A DNA stretch of 64,000 nt from JABDMH01 sp965223025. GTDB lineage: Bacteria; Bacteroidota; Bacteroidia; Chitinophagales; Saprospiraceae. Under the pieces are notes generated by a model. It searched no databases and had not been told where the DNA came from. It saw only the letters and a program-made list of their open reading frames with translations. The stretch lies in the NCBI GenBank assembly GCA_965223025.1, contig CBDCVP010000007.1, positions 325,546 to 389,545 on the forward strand. The letters run 5' to 3'. Shown piece after piece: positions 18,168 to 27,783 of the stretch. Numbering within the stretch: the first letter of the stretch is position 1; each line of letters begins with the position of its first letter. The translations under genes were made by a program, and so were the position numbers.

Positions 18168-18575
18168 ATGCTATGTGTACCAGGTGTAACCATAGTGCTG
18201 TAAGCCAAAATGCTCTATATGCTTTTCTCTCTTGATCCTCGGAGAGGAGAATGCTGGTCAGACAGCCGTCGGGATGCAATCTAAACATATTCTGGAATAC
18301 TTGAAATAAGGGCACACCCTGGTGAGAGGTACAAAGCCCCTTGCCTCAATCCCTACCTACGTGTCAAGTACCCTCTTAATGTGGCTGTTGGAAAATTTGG
18401 ATCAATCGGCAGTTTCTTCCTGTGCCAACCAGTTTTCCAGTTTTGGGAGGATTACTCAGTAGTTTCTATATTTTTATCTGCACTATTTCGGTGGAATTGT
18501 CACCGGAGGGCTATTAATAAGGAGCTACTTTCATTGTATCAACACGAGGCACATCAATAAACGATCAAGAATCAC
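18168..18575. other. Divergent intergenic region
   Basis: About 400 bp between the minus-strand DUF5060 gene and the plus-strand DUF1593 gene. It should hold promoters for both. Apart from one promoter-like pair listed separately, nothing else was identified. Confidence 0.5.
18442..18474 (+). promoter_or_regulatory. Possible Bacteroidota-type promoter for the DUF1593 gene
   Basis: TTTG at 18442-18445 and TATATTTT at 18467-18474 resemble the -33 TTTG and -7 TAnnTTTG elements of Bacteroidota promoters. The 21-bp spacing is slightly long and the final G is missing, so support is weak. Confidence 0.25.
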
Positions 18576-20012
18576 ATGATGAAAAATCTATTTTTATGCA
18601 GACCTTATCTATGTGCATCAGCACTTTTGCTGGTGGCCCATCTATGCATATCACAAGACATCATTGACACACTGGATCAGCCGCGAATAATTGTACTCAC
18701 AGATTTCTTCAAGGATCCCGACGACAAGCAATCCCTTGTGCGTTTTTTATTGTACGCAAATGAATTTGATATTGAGGGCATTATCGCAACTAGTTTAGCT
18801 TATGGTACAGGGGAAGTCCACCCAGAATGGATACGACAAATGTTAGATCACTATGAGAAAGTCCGACCAAATCTGCTGCTTCATGATTCCAAATATCCCG
18901 AAGCAGATTCATTGAAAGCTGTGGTTAAATCAGGGGCACCTGTGGTACGAAAATACGTAGGGCCTGATAAGGGATTCACAACACCTTTTGGTAGAGATTC
19001 TAGAGAGTGTGAGCCTGCCAGCAAATACATAGGTGCAGGCAAGGATTCAGAAGGCTCACTGCATATCATCGACGTCATCGATGGATCACCTTCACCCACA
19101 TGGGTGCTGGTTTGGGGAGGTGCCATGGATCTTGCACAAGCTCTGTGGAAGGTAAAGAATACCAGAACACCCATTGAATTCACGGAATTTGTCAGTAAGG
19201 TTAGACTCTATCAGATTCATTGGCAAGATACGGGAGCCACCTGGCTATGGAAAAATGTCCCAGAACTATATAGACTGCAGGGTTTATCTCTTTTTAAAGG
19301 CATGTACCTAGGAGGGGATGCTGTACACAGAAATCAAATCTGGGTAGATACCAATATTAGACAGAACCATGGTGACTTAGGCGCTCAATATCCCAAGATC
19401 GCTGGTATTGATGGTATAAAGGAAGGGGATAGCCCATCCTTTCTATATCTGATTCCCAATGGACTTTCCGATCGTCGAAAACCCGAATTTGGCAGTTGGG
19501 GAGGTAGATTTAGACCTTATAAAGAGAGTAAATCTATTTTTATCGATGCTATCGACAAGCACCCGAGTAGCGATGATAAACTGAGTCAAACGTACTGGAC
19601 AGTAGCTCGGTGGAATGAGGCTTCGAATAAGGATTTTGCCGCTCGAATGGATTGGTGCGTCAAGGATTATGAAAGTGCCAATCATCCGCCTGACGTCCAA
19701 TTAAATGGTGATCCTGGTCAGCTTGTGCTTTATACGAAGGTACGTAGCGGAGAAAGAGTGATGCTAAGTGCGCGTGGTTCTAAGGATCCAGATGGTGACA
19801 ATCTCAATTACCGATGGATCCCGTACCTAGAAGCTGGCTCCTATGACGGCAAGATCTCTATTAATAATCCTGCAGCCCAGGAGGCCTTTCTGACAGTCCC
19901 AGAAATGAATCGGCACAAGACAATGCATATTATTCTTGAGGTAACAGATGATGGTGTCCCAGCGATGAGCAGATATCGAAGATTAGTGATCAACATAGAT
20001 GGTAGTCGGTAG
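18576..20012 (+). CDS. DUF1593 nucleoside hydrolase-like secreted protein
   Basis: A 478-residue protein with a Sec leader (MMKNLFLCRPYLCASALLL, cleavage after HLCISQ). The N-terminal domain begins PRIIVLTDFFKDPDDKQSL, an Asp-rich metal site as in nucleoside hydrolases and Sde182-type proteins, followed by EFDIEGIIATSLAYGTGEVHPEW. The C-terminal third (GERVMLSARGSKDPDGDNLNYRW, then ILEVTDDGVPAMSRYRR) is an immunoglobulin-like Sde182 C-terminal domain. Related proteins are called cellulose-binding or nucleoside hydrolase-like; activity is unproved. It is the only plus-strand gene between the two minus-strand blocks. Confidence 0.85.
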   Translation: MMKNLFLCRPYLCASALLLVAHLCISQDIIDTLDQPRIIVLTDFFKDPDDKQSLVRFLLYANEFDIEGIIATSLAYGTGEVHPEWIRQMLDHYEKVRPNLLLHDSKYPEADSLKAVVKSGAPVVRKYVGPDKGFTTPFGRDSRECEPASKYIGAGKDSEGSLHIIDVIDGSPSPTWVLVWGGAMDLAQALWKVKNTRTPIEFTEFVSKVRLYQIHWQDTGATWLWKNVPELYRLQGLSLFKGMYLGGDAVHRNQIWVDTNIRQNHGDLGAQYPKIAGIDGIKEGDSPSFLYLIPNGLSDRRKPEFGSWGGRFRPYKESKSIFIDAIDKHPSSDDKLSQTYWTVARWNEASNKDFAARMDWCVKDYESANHPPDVQLNGDPGQLVLYTKVRSGERVMLSARGSKDPDGDNLNYRWIPYLEAGSYDGKISINNPAAQEAFLTVPEMNRHKTMHIILEVTDDGVPAMSRYRRLVINIDGSR

Positions 20013-20045
20013 GACAGCCTACTCCAACCAGATCAGCAGGCACAG

Positions 20046-21017
20046 CTACTCAGTAAACCTGACGACCTGGTTCGTAATGGGTTTTCTTGTCTTTAGATAG
20101 GCATAGATTGCCCTTAGATCTTCTTCCTCCATCTTACCATACATGGTCCATGGCATCATCGTGTTAAAATCGCCCGGATGGATAGAGGCTGGAACAAATG
20201 AAGGATCTCCATATTCCTTAAACTTACCCACAAAATCCTCTTCGGACCAACCGCCAATACCCGTCTCTACATCCGGAGTAATATTGGCAGAACGCACCAC
20301 ACCACCAGTGATCAATGGAAATTCAAAGCCACCTGCCAATTCCATTCCCTCGATTGGTTTTCCCTTAATTCGCTTGGTGTGACATTCTTCACAAGTCGCT
20401 GCATTAAAAAGATAAGCACCATAGGCTAGCCGGTCATTGCGATCGGGCATTTTGGAAAATTCGGCCCTCTTTGGAATGGTATTTAATATGAGATTCATAG
20501 GAAAAGATGGAACCGAAGGAGGAACTGTATGATCAATGGGTTTCAGTGTCCTCAGATAGGCAATAATCGCATACAGATCTTCACGATCCATCTTACCGTA
20601 ACTGGCATGTGGCATGACAGAAAATAGCGGCTCACCATATTTGTTGACACCTGAAGTGATAGCCCTAAGTATCTCACCATCTGTCCAATCACCAATGGCT
20701 GCGGAAGTGATGTTTCTCGAATAAAACTTTCCTGGAAATCCAAGGCTTTCATCAAATACCTCCCCACCCCGTCCGACCGTACCCGGAACCAGTGGGCCAG
20801 AAAATCTATGCCAATCTCTGGTAGAATGGCAATCCGTGCAGACCGTCACATAGTTTGCCAAATACCTCCCTCGCTCGATTCTTTCTTGGGTAATATCAAT
20901 AGCTATATCTTCAGGCTCTCCGACGTTTGGCAAAGCAAAATGAATATAACAGACCAAACTGATCAATAAGAGTACTAATACTGCGATGGCATAGGCAAGA
21001 ATTTTCATGTATCTCAT
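20046..21017 (-). CDS. Membrane-anchored diheme cytochrome c
   Basis: From the ATG at 21017 it has 323 residues, beginning with an N-terminal membrane anchor (MRYMKILAYAIAVLVLLL). Two CxxCH heme sites are present, CTDCHSTRDW in the first domain and CEECHTKRIKG in the second. Each is followed by a DGEILRAITSGVNKYGEPL-like or EDLRAIYAYLK segment typical of alcohol/sugar-dehydrogenase cytochrome subunits. It is the last gene of the minus-strand oxidation cluster and is the natural candidate to carry electrons from the cytochrome-linked dehydrogenases upstream. A start at 21062 would place extra hydrophilic residues ahead of the anchor. Confidence 0.9.
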   Translation of the reverse strand: MRYMKILAYAIAVLVLLLISLVCYIHFALPNVGEPEDIAIDITQERIERGRYLANYVTVCTDCHSTRDWHRFSGPLVPGTVGRGGEVFDESLGFPGKFYSRNITSAAIGDWTDGEILRAITSGVNKYGEPLFSVMPHASYGKMDREDLYAIIAYLRTLKPIDHTVPPSVPSFPMNLILNTIPKRAEFSKMPDRNDRLAYGAYLFNAATCEECHTKRIKGKPIEGMELAGGFEFPLITGGVVRSANITPDVETGIGGWSEEDFVGKFKEYGDPSFVPASIHPGDFNTMMPWTMYGKMEEEDLRAIYAYLKTRKPITNQVVRFTE

Positions 21018-21141
21018 AATAGATATTTCAAGAAGATCCGAAGACATCCGACTTTTAATCAATTAAAATTGTCGAAACAAATATCTTCCTGCATTAATCT
21101 AGATTAAGAAAATGACACTACACACCTATTTTCCCGAGGAG

Positions 21142-21627
21142 TTATTTTCTCCTGGCTTTGTCCCCCTTCACCTTACTGAGTGCTTCCGGAGTGATGCCCA
21201 AATACGATGCTATCATCCTTTGAGATACACGCTGGGTGATCTGCGGATATGTCTCAACAAAATGCTCATAGCGCTCGATGGCAGTCGCACTCATCAACAT
21301 AATCACTCGCTTCTGCAAGGTGTATATCCGCTTGGTCAGCAGTGATGAAAAGCTCAGATCCTGGTTGGTGACACCTTTTAGAAAGATGCTTTTATCAACA
21401 ATGTCTACTTCTGAGTCCTCTAAGGCGTCGATAAATAAATGCGCTGGCTCATCGCAATCAGCACTATCCACAATAATCCAGCCTTCAGGGCCAAACATAA
21501 AGATGTGTTCCTTTCCCCTTTTGTCTATTTTATAGCTGCGAAGTAAGCCTTTCCTTACCCGATAAAAATTGCAAGCCCTCTCTCCTTCTCGCTGTAGTAC
21601 CTCACCTTTTTTGACCAACTTGATCAT
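21142..21627 (-). CDS. Crp/Fnr-family transcriptional regulator, N-terminally short
   Basis: From the ATG at 21627 the protein has about 161 residues: a cyclic-nucleotide-type beta-roll (LVKKGEVLQREGERACNFY, EHIFMFGPEGWIIVD), a dimerisation helix (LLTKRIYTLQKRVIMLM) and a helix-turn-helix (RMIASYLGITPEALSKVKG). Bacteroidota relatives normally carry about 25 more residues before the beta-roll, and those are absent here. The frame can be extended to 21669, which overlaps the preceding gene by 23 bp, but the extra residues are not family-like. Lying inside the oxidation cluster, it probably regulates it. The effector is unknown. Confidence 0.85.
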   Translation of the reverse strand: MIKLVKKGEVLQREGERACNFYRVRKGLLRSYKIDKRGKEHIFMFGPEGWIIVDSADCDEPAHLFIDALEDSEVDIVDKSIFLKGVTNQDLSFSSLLTKRIYTLQKRVIMLMSATAIERYEHFVETYPQITQRVSQRMIASYLGITPEALSKVKGDKARRK

Positions 21628-21646
21628 AATAAGCGCATTAGGTTGA

Positions 21647-24600
21647 TCACTGGCTTTCCCGATCAGCACTCAATTTGAGCAATCGATCTATACGATAGGG
21701 CAATGCTTCCAAAAACGACAAAAGATCAGCCAACTCAGCTGAGGACAACAGTTGATCCATACCAGGTGGCATAAGAGATAGTGCATCCACTCCTATGGAT
21801 GACACATCATCTCGTCCTATGCGAATATCCACCCCGGGACCTATAGACAAGACAATCTGAGTGGCTGTTTGCTCCTTGATGACGCCGCGGTGGACAACTC
21901 CCTGCTGCGTTTGCAGTTGATATGTTTCGTACTCGCGGGCAAAACTGGAACTCGGATAAATGATGGCTTCCAACAGGTCGTGGCGCGATCGAATTTCACC
22001 AATGTTAGAGAGATCAGGACCAAAATCAGATCCTCTACTGCCCACTGCATGACAAGTCGAGCAAGTGGCCTTCCCAAAAAAAAGAGATCTCCCTCGACCC
22101 ACATCACCTTTCTCAAGTTGCCTTTCGATGTCTTCTAATCTGGCAAGTCGCTCAAACTGACGCTGTTGCACAGATGCGATCAATGGAGCTGCTTTTGCAC
22201 TTACCTCTGTCCCGAAATTTTCAAACAACTTGTGTAGGTCCTCTACTGCAATATGTTCCAGACGATCATCTGCTCTTTCCAGGGATTCTATCAACGCCGA
22301 TCCCACAGCATCAGCGGTGCTGCCTTTGAAAGCATCCATCAGATTCGGTAGTAGAAATGCATCCGCTTGGGGAATCAACTCCTTTGCAACAGCAAGGAGT
22401 TGTGCATCGGATATTGCCATTCGTGAAAGCAGAGCAACGGCCTGGTGCTGTGCCATGGGGTTTGGGTCAGATGACAGAATCTTCATGATCAGTGCAAATT
22501 CAGCAGCAGTCGCATTCTCCGCAATCATCAGCTTGGCGCCCAAAGCCCTGAGTCGTTCTGGCAGTGCCAACGTAGGATCTTCTGTCAAGGCCGTAAGAAT
22601 CCTTTCCAGCCCCGGAACACTCCTTGCTTCCACCACTTGCAAGACCTGGCTCCTAATCCGTGCATCTTGGTTTTTGAGCAACACGGCTAGTGCTTGAACC
22701 CAGCGTTCAGGTACAACCTTATGTGCACTCACTTTCACCGTCTCCAACAAGAAAAACAAAGCTTCTCTGGACACTTCAGGTGACACCAACTGCTCGGCTA
22801 CGATATCCTCAATGGCTGCATGAGCAGAAAAGGTGTGCATCAGAGACTGCATCCCCTTTCGCTCCAAGATGGAAGGGCCAGTGGTGTTAATCTGCTTCTG
22901 TATGTGATCCACGATACCCGCTGACCATTCTGGGTGTTGTGCAGCAATCCAGACAGCCACCTGCTGATCGGAGGTGTCGGAGCTGGTCAAAAATGGAAGG
23001 AGTACCTCCTGGCTTAAGGTCTGATGCATCATCTGATCAAGTGCTATCATGGCTGCCTTTCTCACAGCACCGGAATGACTGTCCAGAGCCGCCATCAATG
23101 ACTGTCTATCTCCAATCTGCATTAAGGCAAATACCAGTGTGTGCTCCAGGATTCGCTCTCCTCCCTGGTCAATAGCTTGCAACAAAGCATCCACTGCCTG
23201 GGCTGAGCCGATCTGACCCAAAGCGGTAGCAGCCTGACGCTGTACAGCTGCCACGTCACTAAGCACCATGGCAGACAATGCTTCTACCGAATGTCCATCC
23301 CGCTTCAGACCTGAGATCCTTGCTGCTGCTATGCGTACCGCGACACTGCCATCAGTCAATGCCTTCCTTACCACCGGATGTGCAGTATCGACATCCATAC
23401 GGCTCAAGGCAAATAGCCATGCACATTTTTTTTCCTCATCATCGGTCTCAGCCAGTGCCTGAGTCAAAATATCAATGGCAGCATCCCCCTTACTACTCAG
23501 CATCGCCAAGGCTTTTTTTCTAACATTTGGCCTTTCATCGTCCAGGAATTTTGCCAGTTGTCCTGCCGGCATGTCTTCGAAAGATAATCCTCTTCCCCAG
23601 GCATCCCTCACCCTCTCCTGATCTTTCTTACGAATGCGATAAATGCCTCCCCGAACATCCGGTTTAGCTACCCTGGATAGTGGGCAACCGGCAATAAACC
23701 ATCCTCCCGTAATCACCACCAACATACTTCCATCGGCATCCTGCAATACATCGGTCACATGGATATCGGAACTGCTGGCATTGACAAATGAGGAGCCGTT
23801 AGTCTGAAAAGTCGCTCCATGCCGGCTCACCTCAAACCGCATGATTCTCCCGGTATTAAATTCTGCAGAAAATAGATTGCCCTGATATTCAGGTCCCCAA
23901 TTAGACCCTTCATAACGCATCAAGCCAGATGGTGCAATCCGTGCTAACTTGGTCATCACCGGCATTAATGGTCCGGTCCGAGGTAACTTATCTTCTGCGA
24001 TCGTGGGATGAGGCTTGGGGTAGATGCCACCTTCAATCCAGTGCATCAGAGCATCGCGTTCACCATCTCTGGGATCGGTGAAATAAGTCATGGTGCCCAT
24101 GGTTTCCCCAGATGGGGTGAAAATGATTTCAACAGCATTGTCAAAACCACCGCCACAAATCCATTCCAGCTTCGTACCATCTGGCAAGCACCTCCATATC
24201 CGGGCACCCCTCCCCTGCAATCGCTTCTCCTCCCTGGTGAGGATATCAAATCCTCGTCTGGCATCGGCTAAATAAAAAAATCCATCGGGACCCATGAAAG
24301 GTCCACTTAGGATGGCACCGTTGGAATTCAGAGTCCAACCCGTCAAAATGACCTCCCTTTCATCGGCAATTCCATCACCCTCCGTATCTGTCAACTTCAG
24401 CAAATCAGGTGATACTGCCGTATAAAAACTTCCCTGGTAAAACTCACCACCCATTGGGAATGCAAGGCGGTCCGCGAAAATCGTGCTTTGGTCAAAGACA
24501 CCATCGTCATCCGTGTCTTTCAATAGACGAATGTGGTAAGAGGGATTTTCGATCATCGAATCGGTACCCATATTATTGGTAGCGGTAGATTCACATACAA

Positions 24601-24781
24601 ATAGGTTACCAGCATCGTCAAAGGAGGCAAAGGTGGGATACGACAATAGCGAAGGCAGCACCGCCGATTCGATAGAAAACCCATCGGGTACAGTCAGACC
24701 GTCTAGTGAGGTGATCAGATCTGTTTTGCATCCCATGATCAGCATTGCCAGTACTACTACAGATGGATACGCAGACCTCAT
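21647..24781 (-). CDS. PVC-type lipoprotein: sugar dehydrogenase-like propeller, HEAT repeats, cytochrome c
   Basis: A 1044-residue lipoprotein with lipobox LIMGC (Cys18). Residues about 30-380 form a six-bladed propeller of the sorbosone/glucose dehydrogenase type (GNLFVCEST, GPFMGPDGFFYLADARRGF). Residues about 400-880 are HEAT-like helical repeats (VRIAAARISGLKRDG, AVRKAAMIALDQM). A C-terminal cytochrome c domain has CSTCH at 907-911, FGPDLSNIG, and LMPPGM as the likely distal Met ligand. The family is abundant in Planctomycetes and Bacteroidota and is thought to oxidise sugars in the periplasm with electron transfer to a cytochrome; the cofactor and substrate are not known. The upstream gene ends 4 bp away. 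Confidence 0.88.
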   Translation of the reverse strand: MRSAYPSVVVLAMLIMGCKTDLITSLDGLTVPDGFSIESAVLPSLLSYPTFASFDDAGNLFVCESTATNNMGTDSMIENPSYHIRLLKDTDDDGVFDQSTIFADRLAFPMGGEFYQGSFYTAVSPDLLKLTDTEGDGIADEREVILTGWTLNSNGAILSGPFMGPDGFFYLADARRGFDILTREEKRLQGRGARIWRCLPDGTKLEWICGGGFDNAVEIIFTPSGETMGTMTYFTDPRDGERDALMHWIEGGIYPKPHPTIAEDKLPRTGPLMPVMTKLARIAPSGLMRYEGSNWGPEYQGNLFSAEFNTGRIMRFEVSRHGATFQTNGSSFVNASSSDIHVTDVLQDADGSMLVVITGGWFIAGCPLSRVAKPDVRGGIYRIRKKDQERVRDAWGRGLSFEDMPAGQLAKFLDDERPNVRKKALAMLSSKGDAAIDILTQALAETDDEEKKCAWLFALSRMDVDTAHPVVRKALTDGSVAVRIAAARISGLKRDGHSVEALSAMVLSDVAAVQRQAATALGQIGSAQAVDALLQAIDQGGERILEHTLVFALMQIGDRQSLMAALDSHSGAVRKAAMIALDQMMHQTLSQEVLLPFLTSSDTSDQQVAVWIAAQHPEWSAGIVDHIQKQINTTGPSILERKGMQSLMHTFSAHAAIEDIVAEQLVSPEVSREALFFLLETVKVSAHKVVPERWVQALAVLLKNQDARIRSQVLQVVEARSVPGLERILTALTEDPTLALPERLRALGAKLMIAENATAAEFALIMKILSSDPNPMAQHQAVALLSRMAISDAQLLAVAKELIPQADAFLLPNLMDAFKGSTADAVGSALIESLERADDRLEHIAVEDLHKLFENFGTEVSAKAAPLIASVQQRQFERLARLEDIERQLEKGDVGRGRSLFFGKATCSTCHAVGSRGSDFGPDLSNIGEIRSRHDLLEAIIYPSSSFAREYETYQLQTQQGVVHRGVIKEQTATQIVLSIGPGVDIRIGRDDVSSIGVDALSLMPPGMDQLLSSAELADLLSFLEALPYRIDRLLKLSADRESQ

Positions 24782-24785
24782 AAGG

Positions 24786-26342
24786 TTACCCTCTTATTGC
24801 TCGATGTAATAAATTATGGGTGATTTTCTGCACCCGTGCATCTGGACCATGAGGTCGACTCCAATGCGACCATGGCAGGGTATGGCCAGGAGGGTGGCTC
24901 AGTCCCTGAGACCAAAATATGGTAGCAGCGTTAAAAACGAAGTTCTCCTTTGGTCCAGGATAGATCGTAGCAGCCCATTGCTGTGGCTCTTCCCCACCCA
25001 CCCAGGCTGTACCCTCGGCGACTATCTCCAGACCCGGTATGCTTGCCGGATCACCGTGGTATTCCCATCCGACCAATCCGGGTATGCGATCTCCCAGCTC
25101 AATCCCGGTTCCCTCATAGATCCAATGGTCGGGATGAGTGATGATCCAGTCGCCACCTCCATTGACGGGCTCCACATTGCGAGCTCCCATAAGATGGCCT
25201 TCATCTGGTCCTTTTTCAGGAAATGGTCCGTGTTCTCTTTCCCTCAAAATTCCATAATCACGCTGGGCACCATAGGGCCCCCCACGATAAATAATACGGT
25301 TGGCACGGCCATCACTACTCGACTGGAAGGGGGTGACCCAACAAACAGAATTTCCCGATAAAAAAAGTAAACTCACCCCGGAGTCTCTCAGCTTTTCAAC
25401 GCTTCGAAACTGTCGTATATCCCAATATTCATCGTGTCCAACGCTGATAAAACTCTTACATCTCAGAGCTCGATCCGGAGTAAGCATGTCGCTATTCGAG
25501 CAGTAGGTGACGTCGTACCCATGTTTCTCTAAAAAATATGCCAAAGGATACTCAAACAGCAGATATTCTCCCGAGCCGACAGACAAAGGGTCATTGACGA
25601 TGGCTTCATATTGTGCCTCCCTTCCATAAGGTCGATCGAAGCTCACATCTGCCCATGGACCCTGGTTGCCGTCCGGATGAGTGTAGATCGAATAGTTGTT
25701 GGGCCAGCGATTGTATGCTTGCCAAGTATTGTCCGAGCACTGAAACAATATGTCTGCTGGACGATTGTCGGTGACTATGAATATGACATAACTCTGCCAG
25801 TAGGGTGCACGATGCTCAGGTAAGGTCGTCAATCTTCCCAAATAAACACCACTGGGCCAATCCACCGGAATGGTCATTTCGACACTAGCTTTCCACTGGC
25901 ATTCATGGATATTCTTGCGACCTTGCTGTGGCAGCTCTTGTTCTACCCCTTGTAAGGGCCCCACCTTTCTCATGAGCCGGGCACCTCGTCCAGCATAATA
26001 GCCAGTACGAAAGATCTCCAGCTCAAACTTACTTGCAGGAAAAGTGGACACCATGATCTTCAGCTGGTCTCCATGGGTCACACTTTGCCTGGAACAGTAG
26101 CCCTCAATCCACGGCGATCGAAAATGATCCTGATCGAGACGCACCCGCGTGAGTTGCCAATCAAGGGCACCGACCTTGGCATTCTCATCTGTGATGAGAT
26201 TCGTTCCAGCTCCTGTCTCTTTTGCTGAAGCAAGAATGGTGAGTGGAGAGGTGGTACTCACCAAGCCCGCAGTGACCGTTTTCTTGATGGCACTTCTTCT
26301 AGTGATGCCGTCACTTCCACCTTCATTCATTAATGAATCCAT
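24786..26342 (-). CDS. N,N-dimethylformamidase beta-subunit-like protein with Tat-like leader
   Basis: 518 residues from the ATG at 26342. A twin-arginine-like leader (ITRRSAIKKTVTAGLVS) is followed by a domain related to the large subunit of N,N-dimethylformamidase: WIEGYCSRQSVTHGDQ, FRTGYYAGRGARLM, NTWQAYNRWPNNYSIY, YFLEKHGYDVTYCSNSDML and FISVGHDEYWD. This domain is a recurring secreted module in Bacteroidota and is often unrelated to dimethylformamide use. It is followed after 4 bp by the PVC-type gene, so the two are cotranscribed. The real substrate, perhaps an amide or glycoside amide, is not known. A start at 26330 is equally possible. Confidence 0.82.
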   Translation of the reverse strand: MDSLMNEGGSDGITRRSAIKKTVTAGLVSTTSPLTILASAKETGAGTNLITDENAKVGALDWQLTRVRLDQDHFRSPWIEGYCSRQSVTHGDQLKIMVSTFPASKFELEIFRTGYYAGRGARLMRKVGPLQGVEQELPQQGRKNIHECQWKASVEMTIPVDWPSGVYLGRLTTLPEHRAPYWQSYVIFIVTDNRPADILFQCSDNTWQAYNRWPNNYSIYTHPDGNQGPWADVSFDRPYGREAQYEAIVNDPLSVGSGEYLLFEYPLAYFLEKHGYDVTYCSNSDMLTPDRALRCKSFISVGHDEYWDIRQFRSVEKLRDSGVSLLFLSGNSVCWVTPFQSSSDGRANRIIYRGGPYGAQRDYGILREREHGPFPEKGPDEGHLMGARNVEPVNGGGDWIITHPDHWIYEGTGIELGDRIPGLVGWEYHGDPASIPGLEIVAEGTAWVGGEEPQQWAATIYPGPKENFVFNAATIFWSQGLSHPPGHTLPWSHWSRPHGPDARVQKITHNLLHRAIRG

Positions 26343-26598
26343 GATTTGTGGTTGGATCAACACATGTCTGGCCACCACCGTACATTGTGATCAGGATGAT
26401 GGAGTTCGCTACAACCTCCTAATCGATTCCAGCACATTCGATATGCAAGACAATGGTAGAGGCCCATAAATACCTACAAAAGATACGTTTTAAGCTTCAG
26501 GAAGACACCCTCTGGAGTAAAAAGATTCATCCACAAACATTTCAAGAGGCTCGAGGCTGGCCCTGCGATGGGTAGCATTCGACCGATAGATCAGTAAT

Positions 26599-27705
26599 CT
26601 ACGGTAAGGAAAACACAAACATGGTTTTCTCCTCATATTCCTCACCTGGTCTTAGCACAGTACTAGGAAAGTGCGTGTAATTGGCAGATGCGGGAAAGTG
26701 TTGGGTTTCTAAAGCAATGCCAAAATGGTTTTGGTAGGCTACTCCACCTTTACCAACATACTTACCTTGCAACCAATTAGCTGAGTAAAACTGCACTCCC
26801 GGTTGCGTAGTAAAAACCTCCATCTTCCGACCACTCTCCGGATCTGTCACGGCAGCGGCAGCACCCAACAATCCTGGTTCTTTCCGGATCACATAATTAT
26901 GATCAAAACCCGGACCGAGTTTATCGATGCGATCACCAATTCTTGTCAAGTTGCGCAAATCCAGAGGAGAGTCCTCCACCGATAAAATTTGACCGGTGGG
27001 CATAGCGCTATCATCGGCCTCGGTATAGTACTCCGCATTGATTTGAATCTGATGATCGTAAATATCCCTCTTACCGCCGTTGAGGTTAAAATAGGCGTGG
27101 TTGGTCATGTTGACATGGGTGGGCTTATCTGTAGTGGCCTTGTATCGAATCGTCAATTGGTTCTTGTTGTTGAGGGTATATTGAACATGAGCATCTACCA
27201 TGCCAGGAAAACCACCATCGCCGGAAGCACTATGTAGGGTCAAGTTAATTCCAACAGTGCCTCCATCTCCAAACATGTGGGCCTGCCACAACATCTTGTC
27301 AAAGCTATTAGTACCACCATGAATGTGATGCTCACCGGCATTCTTTTCCAATTCATATACTTCCCCATCAAGGGTAAACCGGGCGTTCTTTATCCGATTG
27401 GTCACTCTTCCCATCACTGCTCCAAACTTTGGATGACCTCGTAAATAGGGATCCAGGTCATCAAATCCCAGGGTGATTTCTTCAATGACACCATGTTTGT
27501 CTGGCATTTTAATAGATGTTATGATGCCGCCCAAAGTCATAATTTGTACTTGCAGTCGCTGACGATTGCGCATGGTAAATAAGTAGACTTCTTCTCCAGT
27601 GGTCGTCTCGCCCCATTTCTCTTTGCGAATAGTAAGATCTTGTCCACTCATAGGATGTGCCGATATCGTAAAAATCAATGCAGTAGCAATAAGAAATCTA
27701 TACAT
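26599..27705 (-). CDS. Secreted aldose 1-epimerase (galactose mutarotase family)
   Basis: Interconverts alpha and beta anomers of aldoses. 368 residues with a Sec leader (MYRFLIATALIFTIS, cleavage after MSGQ), so the enzyme is periplasmic rather than cytosolic. The family hallmarks are GRVTNRIKNARF, the His-containing GEHHIHGGTNSFDK, the catalytic His in MTNHAYFNLNG, and the general base Glu in GIALETQHFP. Its place between the enolase-superfamily gene and the dimethylformamidase-like gene suggests it presents the right anomer to the cluster's dehydrogenases. galM-type annotation is by family; the sugar is unknown. Confidence 0.92.
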   Translation of the reverse strand: MYRFLIATALIFTISAHPMSGQDLTIRKEKWGETTTGEEVYLFTMRNRQRLQVQIMTLGGIITSIKMPDKHGVIEEITLGFDDLDPYLRGHPKFGAVMGRVTNRIKNARFTLDGEVYELEKNAGEHHIHGGTNSFDKMLWQAHMFGDGGTVGINLTLHSASGDGGFPGMVDAHVQYTLNNKNQLTIRYKATTDKPTHVNMTNHAYFNLNGGKRDIYDHQIQINAEYYTEADDSAMPTGQILSVEDSPLDLRNLTRIGDRIDKLGPGFDHNYVIRKEPGLLGAAAAVTDPESGRKMEVFTTQPGVQFYSANWLQGKYVGKGGVAYQNHFGIALETQHFPASANYTHFPSTVLRPGEEYEEKTMFVFSLP

Positions 27706-27783
27706 GAATTTAGATCAAAAGCTGATGTAGTCTAATGTAGAAAAAATCGATCACTCAGATCAGTTGCACCGATATAAATCCAT

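Noticed and set aside
22230..22697. A 155-codon plus-strand frame
   Set aside because: Antisense to the HEAT-repeat region of the PVC-type gene; Ala/Ser-rich shadow frame.
24816..25361. A 181-codon plus-strand frame
   Set aside because: Antisense to the dimethylformamidase-like gene and without recognisable protein features.
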